From: Mycobacterium sp. SM1
GTDB taxonomy: Bacteria > Actinomycetota > Actinomycetes > Mycobacteriales > Mycobacteriaceae
Length of the DNA: 64,000 bases
Assembly: GCF_018361265.1 (NCBI RefSeq)
Contig: NZ_JAFLNH010000006.1
Location: 62,001-126,000, forward strand
Direction: 5' to 3'
In this document: positions 28,749-36,020 of the stretch, in pieces
Numbering within the stretch: the first letter of the stretch is position 1
How the letters are laid out: each line of letters opens with the position of its first letter
Position numbers and translations under genes: made by a program
Notes under the pieces: generated by a model
What the model was told of the DNA's origin: nothing
The model's database searches: none
The model's input: only the letters and a program-made list of their open reading frames with translations

Positions 28749-30293
28749 ATGAGTAGCCAACCCGTCGTCGTGGATGTCGGCCCGGTGACCTTCGACGAGG
28801 TGGTGCGGGTGGCCCGCCACGGCGCACGCGTGGTGCTGTCCGGCACGGCACTGGACGCGATCGCCAAGAGCCGCGCCGTAATCGAGCATCTTGCCCGGCA
28901 TCCTGGCCCGGTCTACGGCGTCTCCACCGGTTTCGGCGCGCTGGCTACCCGCTATATCCCACCGGAACTCCGTAGCCTCCTGCAGCGCAGCCTTATCCGC
29001 TCCCACGCCGCCGGCTCCGGCGCTGAAGTCGAGCGTGAGGTCATCCGCGCCATGATGTTGCTGCGGTTGTCGACATTGGCCACCGGCCGCACCGGGGTCC
29101 GGCCCGAGCTCGCGCAAGCCTACGCGGGCATGCTGTCGGCCGGGCTGACTCCGGTCGTCTACGAATACGGCAGCCTGGGCTGCTCCGGTGACCTGGCGCC
29201 GCTGGCACATGTCGCGCTGGCGCTGATGGGGGAAGGCCAGGTGCGCACCGCCGAAGGCGAGCTGCTGGCCGCCGCGGACGCGCTGCACCGCTACGGGCTC
29301 GCGCCGGTGCAGCTCGCCGAGAAGGAGGGCCTGGCCCTGATCAACGGCACCGACGGCATGCTGGGGCAGCTGGTGCTCTCGCTGTGCGACTTGGACGGGT
29401 TGCTCAAGCTGGCCGATGTCGCGGCGGCGATGAGCGTTGAAGGACTGCTCGGCACCGCTCGAACGTTCGCGGCCGATCTGCAGGCGCTGCGCCCGCATCC
29501 CGGGCAAGCGGCGGCGGCCGCCAACATGACCAAGCTGCTGGCTGGCTCGCCGATCGTCGCCAGCCACAGCGGACCCGAGGACCCCGTGGTGCAGGACGCG
29601 TACTCGCTGCGCTGCGCACCGCAGGTCGCCGGCGCCGCCCGCGACACCGTCGAGCATGCCCGCGCCGTCGCCACTCGGGAGCTAGCCAGCGCCATCGATA
29701 ATCCGGTCGTCACCCCGGACGGCCGCGTGGAATCCAACGGCAACTTCCACGGCGCCCCGCTCGCCTATGTGCTCGACTTTCTCGCCGTCGCCGTCGCCGA
29801 CGTCGCCAGTATCAGCGAGCGGCGCACCGACCGGTTCCTGGACGTCGCCCGCAGTCGTGGACTGAAGCCGTTTCTGGCCGATCATCCCGGGGTTGACAGC
29901 GGGCACATGATCGCCCAATACACCCAGGCCGCCATTGTCTCCGAACTCAAGCGGCTGGCCCACCCGGCAAGCGTGGACTCCATTCCGTCATCGGCGATGC
30001 AAGAAGACCACGTCTCGATGGGCTGGTCGGCAGCGCGTAAACTGCGCACGGCCATTGCCGGGCTGACCCGAGTTTTGGCTATCGAAATCCTCACCGCCGC
30101 ACGTGGTATCGAACTACGCGCACCGCTGAGCCCCGCGCCCGCCACCGCCGCCGTCATCGCCGCCCTGCGGGAGCGGGTTCCCGGACCCGGTACCGATCGC
30201 TACCTGGCGCCGGAGATCGACGCCGCCGTGCAGCTTGCTGCCTCGGGGGCACTGCTGGCGGCGGCCGAGGCCGTCACCGGCCGGCTGCGCTGA
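28749..30293 (+). CDS. hutH: histidine ammonia-lyase
   Basis: HutH removes ammonia from histidine to give urocanate, step 1 of the pathway. It has 514 residues. The MIO cofactor would form from the CSG tripeptide in YGSLGCSGDLAPLAH, the form usual for actinobacterial HutH. Other conserved parts are VYGVSTGFGALA, LINGTDGMLG, SNGNFHGAP and AMQEDHVSMGWSAARKLR. ATG 28749 follows the hutI stop by two bases with GAAAGGGGAG upstream. It is the last gene of the operon. Confidence 0.96.
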   Translation: MSSQPVVVDVGPVTFDEVVRVARHGARVVLSGTALDAIAKSRAVIEHLARHPGPVYGVSTGFGALATRYIPPELRSLLQRSLIRSHAAGSGAEVEREVIRAMMLLRLSTLATGRTGVRPELAQAYAGMLSAGLTPVVYEYGSLGCSGDLAPLAHVALALMGEGQVRTAEGELLAAADALHRYGLAPVQLAEKEGLALINGTDGMLGQLVLSLCDLDGLLKLADVAAAMSVEGLLGTARTFAADLQALRPHPGQAAAAANMTKLLAGSPIVASHSGPEDPVVQDAYSLRCAPQVAGAARDTVEHARAVATRELASAIDNPVVTPDGRVESNGNFHGAPLAYVLDFLAVAVADVASISERRTDRFLDVARSRGLKPFLADHPGVDSGHMIAQYTQAAIVSELKRLAHPASVDSIPSSAMQEDHVSMGWSAARKLRTAIAGLTRVLAIEILTAARGIELRAPLSPAPATAAVIAALRERVPGPGTDRYLAPEIDAAVQLAASGALLAAAEAVTGRLR

Positions 30294-30366
30294 CACTCGC
30301 CCGGTCCGGGGCGACCGGGCGAGACCGGCTACCGGCAACCCGTTGCGAGTGAGTGATCTTTAGTGG

Positions 30367-30770
30367 TCACGCGACTCGCGCCCCGTCTCGGGGTTGTTCC
30401 CGGGCCGGGTGGCCGGTTCCCTTGCGCGCTTCACAGCCACCAGCCGGGCGGGGCCCGGTCTCAATGGTCGGCTCCACCCGTGATAGCGGCCCCAACTGGG
30501 CCGACGACGCCAGCTGTGTCCTCGTAGCGCGCGAGGGTGATCGCGGCGTTGTCATCGCGCTGATGGACCGCCACACACGCGGCGCATCGCCAGGTTTCGT
30601 CCCAGCCGATGTCTTGGACCTGCCCACACAGCTGGCAGGTTTTGCTCGACGGGAACCATCGGTCGCCCACCCCCCTCCTGCGACCCGTACCAGCCGGTCT
30701 TGTAGGCCAGGTGCTGGCGCGGGGCGCCCAGGGCGGAGCCTAGCAGCAGTTATCGGTAAATGAAATCTGT
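30367..30770 (-). pseudogene. TnpB C-terminal remnant
   Basis: A minus-strand remnant of a TnpB nuclease unlike the two larger copies. It keeps the canonical zinc ribbon and last RuvC motif: DRWFPSSKTCQLCG, then WRCAAC and RDDNAAITLARYE. Upstream, in another frame, LAYKTGW can be read, so there is a frameshift near 30670-30700. The rest of the gene is missing. It marks an older transposon insertion at the edge of the accessory patch. Confidence 0.75.
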
Positions 30771-30815
30771 TTGTAGAACACCGTATTAGCCTATGATCTG
30801 CCATAATCGCGCTTA

Positions 30816-30832
30816 TCAGTATCAAATACTGA
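30816..30832. promoter_or_regulatory. palindromic operator candidate of the toxin-antitoxin operon
   Basis: A perfect 7-base inverted repeat, TCAGTAT-CAA-ATACTGA, 39 bases before the antitoxin start. Such sites are commonly bound by the antitoxin or toxin-antitoxin complex for autoregulation. Confidence 0.55.
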
Positions 30833-30857
30833 CATCGGATTCAGTTGCATAATGTGC

Positions 30858-30863
30858 TACCAT
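30858..30863 (+). promoter_or_regulatory. -10 element for a leaderless antitoxin mRNA
   Basis: TACCAT (TANNNT type) ends 7 bases before GTG 30871, so transcription would start at or next to the start codon. No ribosome site precedes that GTG. Leaderless genes are common in mycobacteria. Confidence 0.45.
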
Positions 30864-30870
30864 AGACGGC

Positions 30871-31131
30871 GTGGGTGACCATCCGATGACGGTGCGGCTC
30901 GACGAGCAAACGCGTCAACGGTTGCAGGACATCGTGGCCGGGCGATACCGCAGCGCTAACGCCGCAATCGTCGACGCCATCAACAAGCGCTGGCAGGAGC
31001 TGCAGGACGAGCAGCTCGACGCGGCGTATGCGGCTGCCGTCGACAACAATCCGGCCTACCCGTACGAATCTGAGGCCGAACGTTCTGCCGCGCGGCTGCG
31101 GCGCAACGCGCGGCAGAGGGACTCTGGGTAG
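30871..31131 (+). CDS. MazE-like antitoxin
   Basis: An 86-residue protein with an N-terminal ribbon-helix-helix pattern, MTVRLDEQTRQRLQDIV, followed by a helix (ANAAIVDAINKRWQELQDEQLDAAYAAA) and a charged, disordered tail with YPYESEAERSA, typical for antitoxins that wrap the toxin. It would bind the operator at 30816 and neutralise the following MazF-type toxin. GTG 30871 fits a leaderless start; ATG 30886 (MTVRL) is an alternative. The stop overlaps the toxin start by one base. Confidence 0.82.
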   Translation: MGDHPMTVRLDEQTRQRLQDIVAGRYRSANAAIVDAINKRWQELQDEQLDAAYAAAVDNNPAYPYESEAERSAARLRRNARQRDSG

Positions 31132-31472
31132 TGGCTAGTCCGCTGAGGGGCCAGGTCTATCGTTGCGACTTGGGATATGGCGCTAAACCCTGGCTGGTCG
31201 TGTCAAACAACGCACGCAACCGCCATACCGCGGACATCCTGGCGGTCCGCGTGACCACGACGCAGCAGAGCTTGCCGACGTGGGTTGCGCTAGCACCCAA
31301 CGATCCGCTGGTCGGCTATGCGAACACCGACAATATCGAAACCATCTGCAAAGACGAGCTCGCTGATTATCTGGGATCGCTCACGCCGGCGACCATGGTC
31401 AAAATAAATGCCGCGCTCGCAATCGCCCTTGCCCTACCGTTGTCCCGCCAGGGCCCAATTACGTCACGGTGA
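31131..31472 (+). CDS. MazF-like endoribonuclease toxin
   Basis: A 113-residue PemK/MazF-type toxin that would cut mRNA or tRNA. The family features are RGQVYRCDLGYGAKPWLVVSNN (beta1-beta2 with the catalytic Arg region), DILAVRVTT, and NTDNIETICKDEL near the conserved Thr/Ser. GTG 31131 overlaps the antitoxin stop (TAGTG). The frame is intact, so the pair may be active. It is enclosed by transposon remnants, which suggests horizontal gain. Confidence 0.85.
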   Translation: MASPLRGQVYRCDLGYGAKPWLVVSNNARNRHTADILAVRVTTTQQSLPTWVALAPNDPLVGYANTDNIETICKDELADYLGSLTPATMVKINAALAIALALPLSRQGPITSR

Positions 31473-31479
31473 CGTAATT
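31457..31479. repeat. 23-base palindrome over the mazF stop codon
   Basis: AATTACGTCAC and its exact complement GTGACGTAATT flank a single G, spanning the toxin stop codon. In RNA it would form a 10-base-pair stem with a CGG loop. No U-tract follows, so it is either an unusual terminator or a protein-binding site. Confidence 0.6.
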
Positions 31480-31949
31480 GCCGTCCTTGCCTTCACCCGC
31501 CTCGCCGGCTGCGCCGAAGTCCTATCTAGCTCGCGCTCAATGACTGCGTTGATTAATCGTGAGCACCCTGTTTAGGGCAGCGAGATCTGGTGCGGGCCCG
31601 CGAAGACTGCCGCGGCGATTTGATGAGTTCCAGGCAGGCGCGCAATGTGGATGCAGCTAACGGGAATTAGGGAGCCGGCGGAAATAGTCGGCGACCGGGC
31701 GGCCATCGCGCAAATGCGGTCGCACCCAGACCCGGCCTGGCCGGGCAGACGGCTCGCCAGCGCGTTGCCACACGCCGGAGTGGTGATCCCAGACACATCC
31801 GGTTTCGAGATCGCCGGCCAGCACTAGGTTAAGCCAGACGCCGACGGCCGCAGCGGCTGTGGTGGCGTTTGTAACGCAGGCTGCAGTGTTGTCTTGACGG
31901 CCACGTGGCGATACGGCACCGCCCAGGTGGTGGGGTTGCGAACTGTTGC
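31480..31949. other. intergenic region without recognisable gene
   Basis: Between the toxin gene and the IS607 element I see no supported gene. Short open frames exist on both strands but have no ribosome site or recognisable motif. Confidence 0.5.
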
Positions 31950-31995
31950 GTGTTGAGTGTAGTTAAGTGTGCGTAAGTGTGTTTGAATTGGTGTT

Positions 31996-32580
31996 GTGAA
32001 TCTGGCGGATTGGGCCGAATCGGTTGGGGTGAACCGGCATACGGCTTATCGCTGGTTTCGGGAGGGAACGCTGCCGGTGCCCGCCGAGCGGGTGGGCCGG
32101 CTGATTCTGGTGCGCGCGACGCCGGCCGGCGACGGCGCGGTGGACGGTGTGGTGATCTATGCCCGGGTGTCCAGCCATGATCAGCGCGCCGATTTGGATC
32201 GCCAGGTGGCCCGGTTGACGGCGTGGGCGACCGAGCGGGATCTGGCGGTGGGGCAGGTCGTTACCGAGGTCGGGTCGGGGCTGAACGGCAAACGCCCGAA
32301 GCTGCACCGGATCTTGTCGGACCCGGATGCGAAGGTCATTGTTGTGGAGCATCGCGACCGGTTGGCCCGCTTCGGGGTGGAGCATCTGGAGGCGGCGTTG
32401 GCTGCGCAGGGGCGGCGGATCGTGGTGGCCGATCCCGGGGAGACCACCGATGATCTGGTGCGCGACATGATCGAGGTCCTCACGTCGATGTGCGCCCGGC
32501 TGTGTGGGCGGCGCGGGGCACGGAACCGGGCGATGCGCGCGCTGACGGCCGCTAAACAGGGACCGGGCCGGGCGGCATGA
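31996..32580 (+). CDS. tnpA: IS607 serine recombinase TnpA
   Basis: A 194-residue IS607-type transposase. The N-terminal MerR-like helix-turn-helix, MNLADWAESVGVNRHTAYRWFREGTLP, precedes a serine-recombinase domain with VVIYARVSSHDQ (catalytic Ser) and DLDRQVARL, followed by VVEHRDRLARFG. It ends with an Arg-rich tail. GTG 31996 has no strong ribosome site. Its stop overlaps tnpB by four bases (ATGA). The frame is intact, so the element may still be movable. Confidence 0.9.
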   Translation: MNLADWAESVGVNRHTAYRWFREGTLPVPAERVGRLILVRATPAGDGAVDGVVIYARVSSHDQRADLDRQVARLTAWATERDLAVGQVVTEVGSGLNGKRPKLHRILSDPDAKVIVVEHRDRLARFGVEHLEAALAAQGRRIVVADPGETTDDLVRDMIEVLTSMCARLCGRRGARNRAMRALTAAKQGPGRAA

Positions 32581-34262
32581 TCGTCGGGATGCGCACCCGG
32601 GCGCAGGCCGCGAAGGTGGCCGCGGCCACCGGCGGGGCGCATCTGGCGGGTAAGCCGAAACCCGATGGGACGCCGACGTGGTCCCGGTATGTCGATGTGG
32701 GCGCCGATTTCGAGGCGCACCGGGCGGCGGTGGAGTCGGTGTCGGTACTGTTCGAGCTGTTCGATGGGGACGCCGAGGGCTATGCCACGACCGGGTCGCC
32801 GGGTGCAAAGTTGCCCACCGGGTGGACGGTGACAGCAGCCAAGTTCGAGGTCGAATGGCCCATAGAGCCGGATCGGGCGCGGTTGGTGCGCTCGCATTTC
32901 GGCGCGCGGCGCAAGGCGTTCAACTGGGGCCTGGCCCAAGTGAAGGCCGACCTGGACGCCAAAGCTGCCGATCCAGGCCACGATCCGGTGGGCTGGGACC
33001 TGGGTTCGCTGCGGTGGGCGTGGAACCGCGCCAAAGACATGGTCGCGCCGTGGTGGGCCGAGAATTCCAAAGAGGCCTACTCCTCAGGGCTGGCCGATCT
33101 GGCGCGGGCGCTGCAGAACTGGTCGGCCAGCCGCAACGGCACACGGCGAGGTCGCCGTGTGGGCTTTCCGCGTTTCAAATCCGCGCGCCGCGATCCCGGT
33201 CGGGTGCGTTTCACCACCGGAACCATGCGAGTCGAGGACGATCGGCGCACCATCACCGTGCCGGTGATCGGGCCGCTGCGATCCAAGGAGAACACCCGCC
33301 GGGTGCAACGGCATGTCGCTTCCGGGCGGGCCCGCATTCTGAGCGTGACGCTGTGGCAGCGGTGGGGCCGGTTGTTCGTCTCGATCGGCTACGCGCTGCG
33401 CACACCGGCCACCGCGACCACGGTGGCCTCGCCGACCGTGGTCGCCGGCATCGACCTCGGGGTGCGCGCTTTGGCCACCGTCGCCACCCTCGACACCGCC
33501 ACCGGTGAAAAGTCGATCATCGAATACCCAAATCCGGTCCCGCTGAAAGCCACCCTGGCGGCGCGGCGGCGGGCCGGGCGTGAAACTTTCCCGCCGCATC
33601 CCCGGATCGCGCGGCCACCGGGCAGCGAAAGCCAAGCTGACCCGGCTGGATCGCCGGTGCGTGCACCTGCGGCGGCAAGCCGCCCCTCGGCTCACCACCG
33701 AGCTGGCCGGCGGCTATGGCCACATCGTGATCGAAGACCTCGACGTGGCCGCCATGAAACGCAGCATGGGACGACGCGCCTACCGGCGCGCCGTCTGCGA
33801 TGCGGCGATGGGTTCGATCAGGCCGATGCTGGCCTACAAAACCGCCCGCCACGGCGCGGTGCTCACGGTGGCGGATCGCTGGTTCCCATCCAGCCAGATC
33901 CATCACGGCTGCGCCCAACCCGACGGCACCGCGTGCCGGCTGATCGGCAAAGGGCGCATCGACAAGCTGCTGGTGTGTCCGCGCACCGGCGACGTCGTCG
34001 ACCGTGATCGCAACGCCGCGCTTAATCTCCGTGACTGGCCGGATCACGCCAGTTGTGGTCCAGTCGGGACCACGGCCCCACCGGTACCCGGGCCAACCGC
34101 ATCGGTTGGCACAGGCCATGGCGCGGACACCGGAACATCCGGTGCCGGCGGAGCATCCGTAAGACCCCGCCCACGCGGGGCCGGATGCGGAGAGGCCAAA
34201 ACCCAACCCCGCAAGGGGACGCCGCATGAGCGTGCAACTCAAACACACTCTCAAACACACTC
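32577..34262 (+). pseudogene. tnpB: IS607 TnpB nuclease, single-base frameshift
   Basis: TnpB RNA-guided nuclease, copy 2. It reads MIVGMRTRAQAAKVAAATGG, then KFEVEWP, FGARRKAFNWGLAQ, TGTMRVEDDRR, RuvC Asp in GIDLGVRALATVA, Glu in VIEDLDVAAMKR and Asp in DRDRNAALNL. The zinc-ribbon region is odd: only HHGC, C and VCP remain of the usual CxxC pairs. Compared with copy 1, an additional A in GTGAAACT near 33582 shifts the frame, splitting the protein after RRRAGRE. All catalytic residues are otherwise intact, so one base would restore it. The frame runs past the element to 34404. Confidence 0.85.
34038..34262 (+). ncRNA. candidate omega RNA, copy 2
   Basis: The 3' end of tnpB and the right end are rich in hairpins: GTGGTCC-AGTC-GGGACCAC, CCAACC-GCAT-CGGTTGG, CCGGAACATCCGG, CCCCGC-CCAC-GCGGGG and CCCCGCAAGGGG. 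The same order is kept in copy 1 at 12040. The omega RNA of TnpB systems comes from this position, with the guide just outside the right end, here AACGGCAACGG. No transcription evidence is available. Confidence 0.45.
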
Positions 34263-34597
34263 AACGGCAACGGATCGAGTGCGGCGGTTATCGCGCGCAC
34301 ATCGACCATCGCGCGAGATAGCGCATCGTGCACGATGTCGCCGAGATGGCCGGCGTCGATGCCGTCACGGTAGATGTCGGCAATGCTCTGCGCGACTGGT
34401 GTGACTGGTAGGCCGTCGACGAGCTGCCATGTTGGCGGCCAGGATGTGGCGACGTGGACTTCGACCCAGGGGTTGCTGGTCCGCCGGGGCGAAGCGATGG
34501 TGTAGTCGAGCCGGTCAGGCTGTAGCGAGCCGAGGCCGAAGAGTAGTGAGCGGCCCGCAGATGGGAAACGACGGCGTTGCCCACCCCGCCAGGTTCA
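34263..34597 (-). pseudogene. AbiEi-type antitoxin remnant
   Basis: On the minus strand an uninterrupted frame reads RRRFPSAGRSLLFGLG, LQPDRLDYTIASPRRTS, PWVEVHVATSW, WQLVDGLPVTPVAQSIADIY and AGHLGDIVHDALSRAMVDV. The pattern with VDGLPVT and DALxRxxVD is typical of AbiEi-family (type IV toxin-antitoxin) C-terminal regions. The N-terminus is lost (a stop lies directly upstream) and the C-terminus runs into the IS607 right end. It is non-functional and no AbiEii partner is seen. Confidence 0.6.
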
Positions 34598-34756
34598 TAT
34601 CTCAGCTCCTACAGCACACCACCGACAACTACCGACCCCTCAATACCCGCAACAGCTGGTTACCCCGTTGCAGGGCACTCCGGTTGGGTCGCAATATCGG
34701 CAATATCGGCACCACAACTGCCGGTTAACGAGCGAACCCTCCCTTTGACCTCAACG

Positions 34757-34776
34757 TTGTGGTCTTTAGGCCCTAC
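34757..34776 (+). promoter_or_regulatory. DosR-like box
   Basis: TTGTGGTCTTTAGGCCCTAC resembles the box at 42531 (GGTCTTTAGGCCC). It lies 120 bases before the GT4 gene. Between them are near-repeats of AATAAGCCCA (34845-34880) but no gene. Confidence 0.55.
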
Positions 34777-34895
34777 AGACCTAGCGGGTCAACGGTGACA
34801 CTGATGCCCATCTTGTGTGCTTTTCAAGGAATTGGAGCCATCGATAAGCCCATGAATAAGCTAACGAATAAGCCCACGAATATCAGGCGCACCGC

Positions 34896-36020
34896 ATGAC
34901 CGGCCCGCAGCGGCTGCGCGTGGCCCTGGTCGCGCCACCTTATTTCGACGTCCCGCCGAGATCCTACGGTGGGGTAGAGGCGGTGGTAGCCGACCTGGCC
35001 GATGCGCTGGTTGCGCGCGGGCATGACGTAACGGTCTTGGGCGCCGGGGAGCCGGGCACCACGGCGCGGTTCCTGGCATTGTGGGAGCGCCCGATTGGTG
35101 AGCGCCTAGGTGAGCCCTATCCGGAGATTATGCACGCGCTGAAGGTGCGCAGCGCTATCGCGCAGCTGGCAGCCGGGCACGGGCTGGACATTGTGCACGA
35201 TCACACGTTCGCCGGGGTGCTCAACGCGCCCAGTTACCATCGGCTGGGTGTGTCAACGGTGGTCACCGTGCACGGCCCGCTCGACAACGACCTCTACCCC
35301 TACTATCGCGAACTCGGCGACGACGTCGCCCTGGTGGCCATCAGCGACCGCCAACGGGAGTTGGCGCCGGACCTGAGTTGGGTGGGGCGGGTGCATAACG
35401 CGCTGCGTGTCGAGCACTGGCCGTTTCGAGCCGACAAAGGCGATTACGCGCTGTTTTTGGGCCGGTTCGCCCCGTATAAGGGCGCGCATCTGGCGCTACG
35501 CGCCGCGCATCAAGCGGGCATCCCCTTAGTACTAGCGGGCAAGTGCAGCGAGCCGTCCGAGAAGGCCTATTTCCATGAGCGGGTTTGTCAGCTACTCACC
35601 GACCACGACCGGCTCGTCGGTGAGGCCGACGCCGCCAGCAAACGTAACCTGCTGGCCGGGGCGCGGTGTCTGCTGTTTCCGATCCGGTGGGAGGAACCGT
35701 TCGGGATTGTGATGATCGAGGCGATGGCGTGCGGTACCCCGGTGGTGGCGCTGCGCGGTGGCGCGGTCGCCGAGATCGTCGTCGACGGGGTGACCGGATT
35801 CATCTGTGACGATCCGGCGGATCTTGCCGGCTTGATCGCCCGGGCGTCGACAATCGATCCAGCCGCCTGTCGTGCGCATGTTGCGGCGAATTTCGGGGTA
35901 CGGCAATTCGGATCTAGCTATGAGCGTATCTATCGGCGGGCGCTCGGCGGGCACCATGGCCGGCCGGGCACCGCCACGTCGGATAGCCCTCGGCTGCAGT
36001 CGATGGAGGCGAGCGCATGA
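34896..36020 (+). CDS. GT4-family glycosyltransferase
   Basis: A 374-residue retaining GT-B glycosyltransferase of family 4. The N-terminal glycine-rich loop is PRSYGGVEAVVADLADALVARGHDV, with HDHTFAG in the acceptor domain. The donor site holds LGRFAPYKGAH and the EX7E motif in EEPFGIVMIEAMACGTPVVA. The sugar donor and acceptor are unknown. It overlaps the glycogen debranching gene by four bases (ATGA), so a role in glucan or related storage polysaccharide is likely. A DosR-like box lies upstream. Confidence 0.88.
   Translation: MTGPQRLRVALVAPPYFDVPPRSYGGVEAVVADLADALVARGHDVTVLGAGEPGTTARFLALWERPIGERLGEPYPEIMHALKVRSAIAQLAAGHGLDIVHDHTFAGVLNAPSYHRLGVSTVVTVHGPLDNDLYPYYRELGDDVALVAISDRQRELAPDLSWVGRVHNALRVEHWPFRADKGDYALFLGRFAPYKGAHLALRAAHQAGIPLVLAGKCSEPSEKAYFHERVCQLLTDHDRLVGEADAASKRNLLAGARCLLFPIRWEEPFGIVMIEAMACGTPVVALRGGAVAEIVVDGVTGFICDDPADLAGLIARASTIDPAACRAHVAANFGVRQFGSSYERIYRRALGGHHGRPGTATSDSPRLQSMEASA

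Larger units (their letters stand above)
31950..34262 (+). mobile_element. IS607-family element (tnpA, tnpB, candidate omega RNA)
   Basis: A serine-recombinase transposon. The left end holds GTGTTGAGTGTAG, then AAGTGTGCGT and AAGTGTGTTTGA. The right end holds two tandem copies of TCAAACACACTC (34239-34262). The motif TCAAACACACT thus occurs inverted at the two ends, as expected for recombinase sites. Exact boundaries are estimates because IS607 makes no target duplication. tnpA is intact; tnpB carries one extra base. The right end cuts into an AbiEi-type remnant. Confidence 0.75.

Noticed and set aside
29172..29190. CSG instead of ASG at the MIO site of histidine ammonia-lyase
   Set aside because: GCSGDL is the normal form in actinobacterial HutH, so it is not a defect or novelty.
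30353..30763. Plus-strand ORF of 136 residues after hutH
   Set aside because: It is antisense to a TnpB zinc-ribbon remnant, which explains the sequence better.
31572..31796. Minus-strand ORF of 74 residues left of the IS607 element
   Set aside because: No ribosome site or recognised motif; could be a remnant but cannot be supported.
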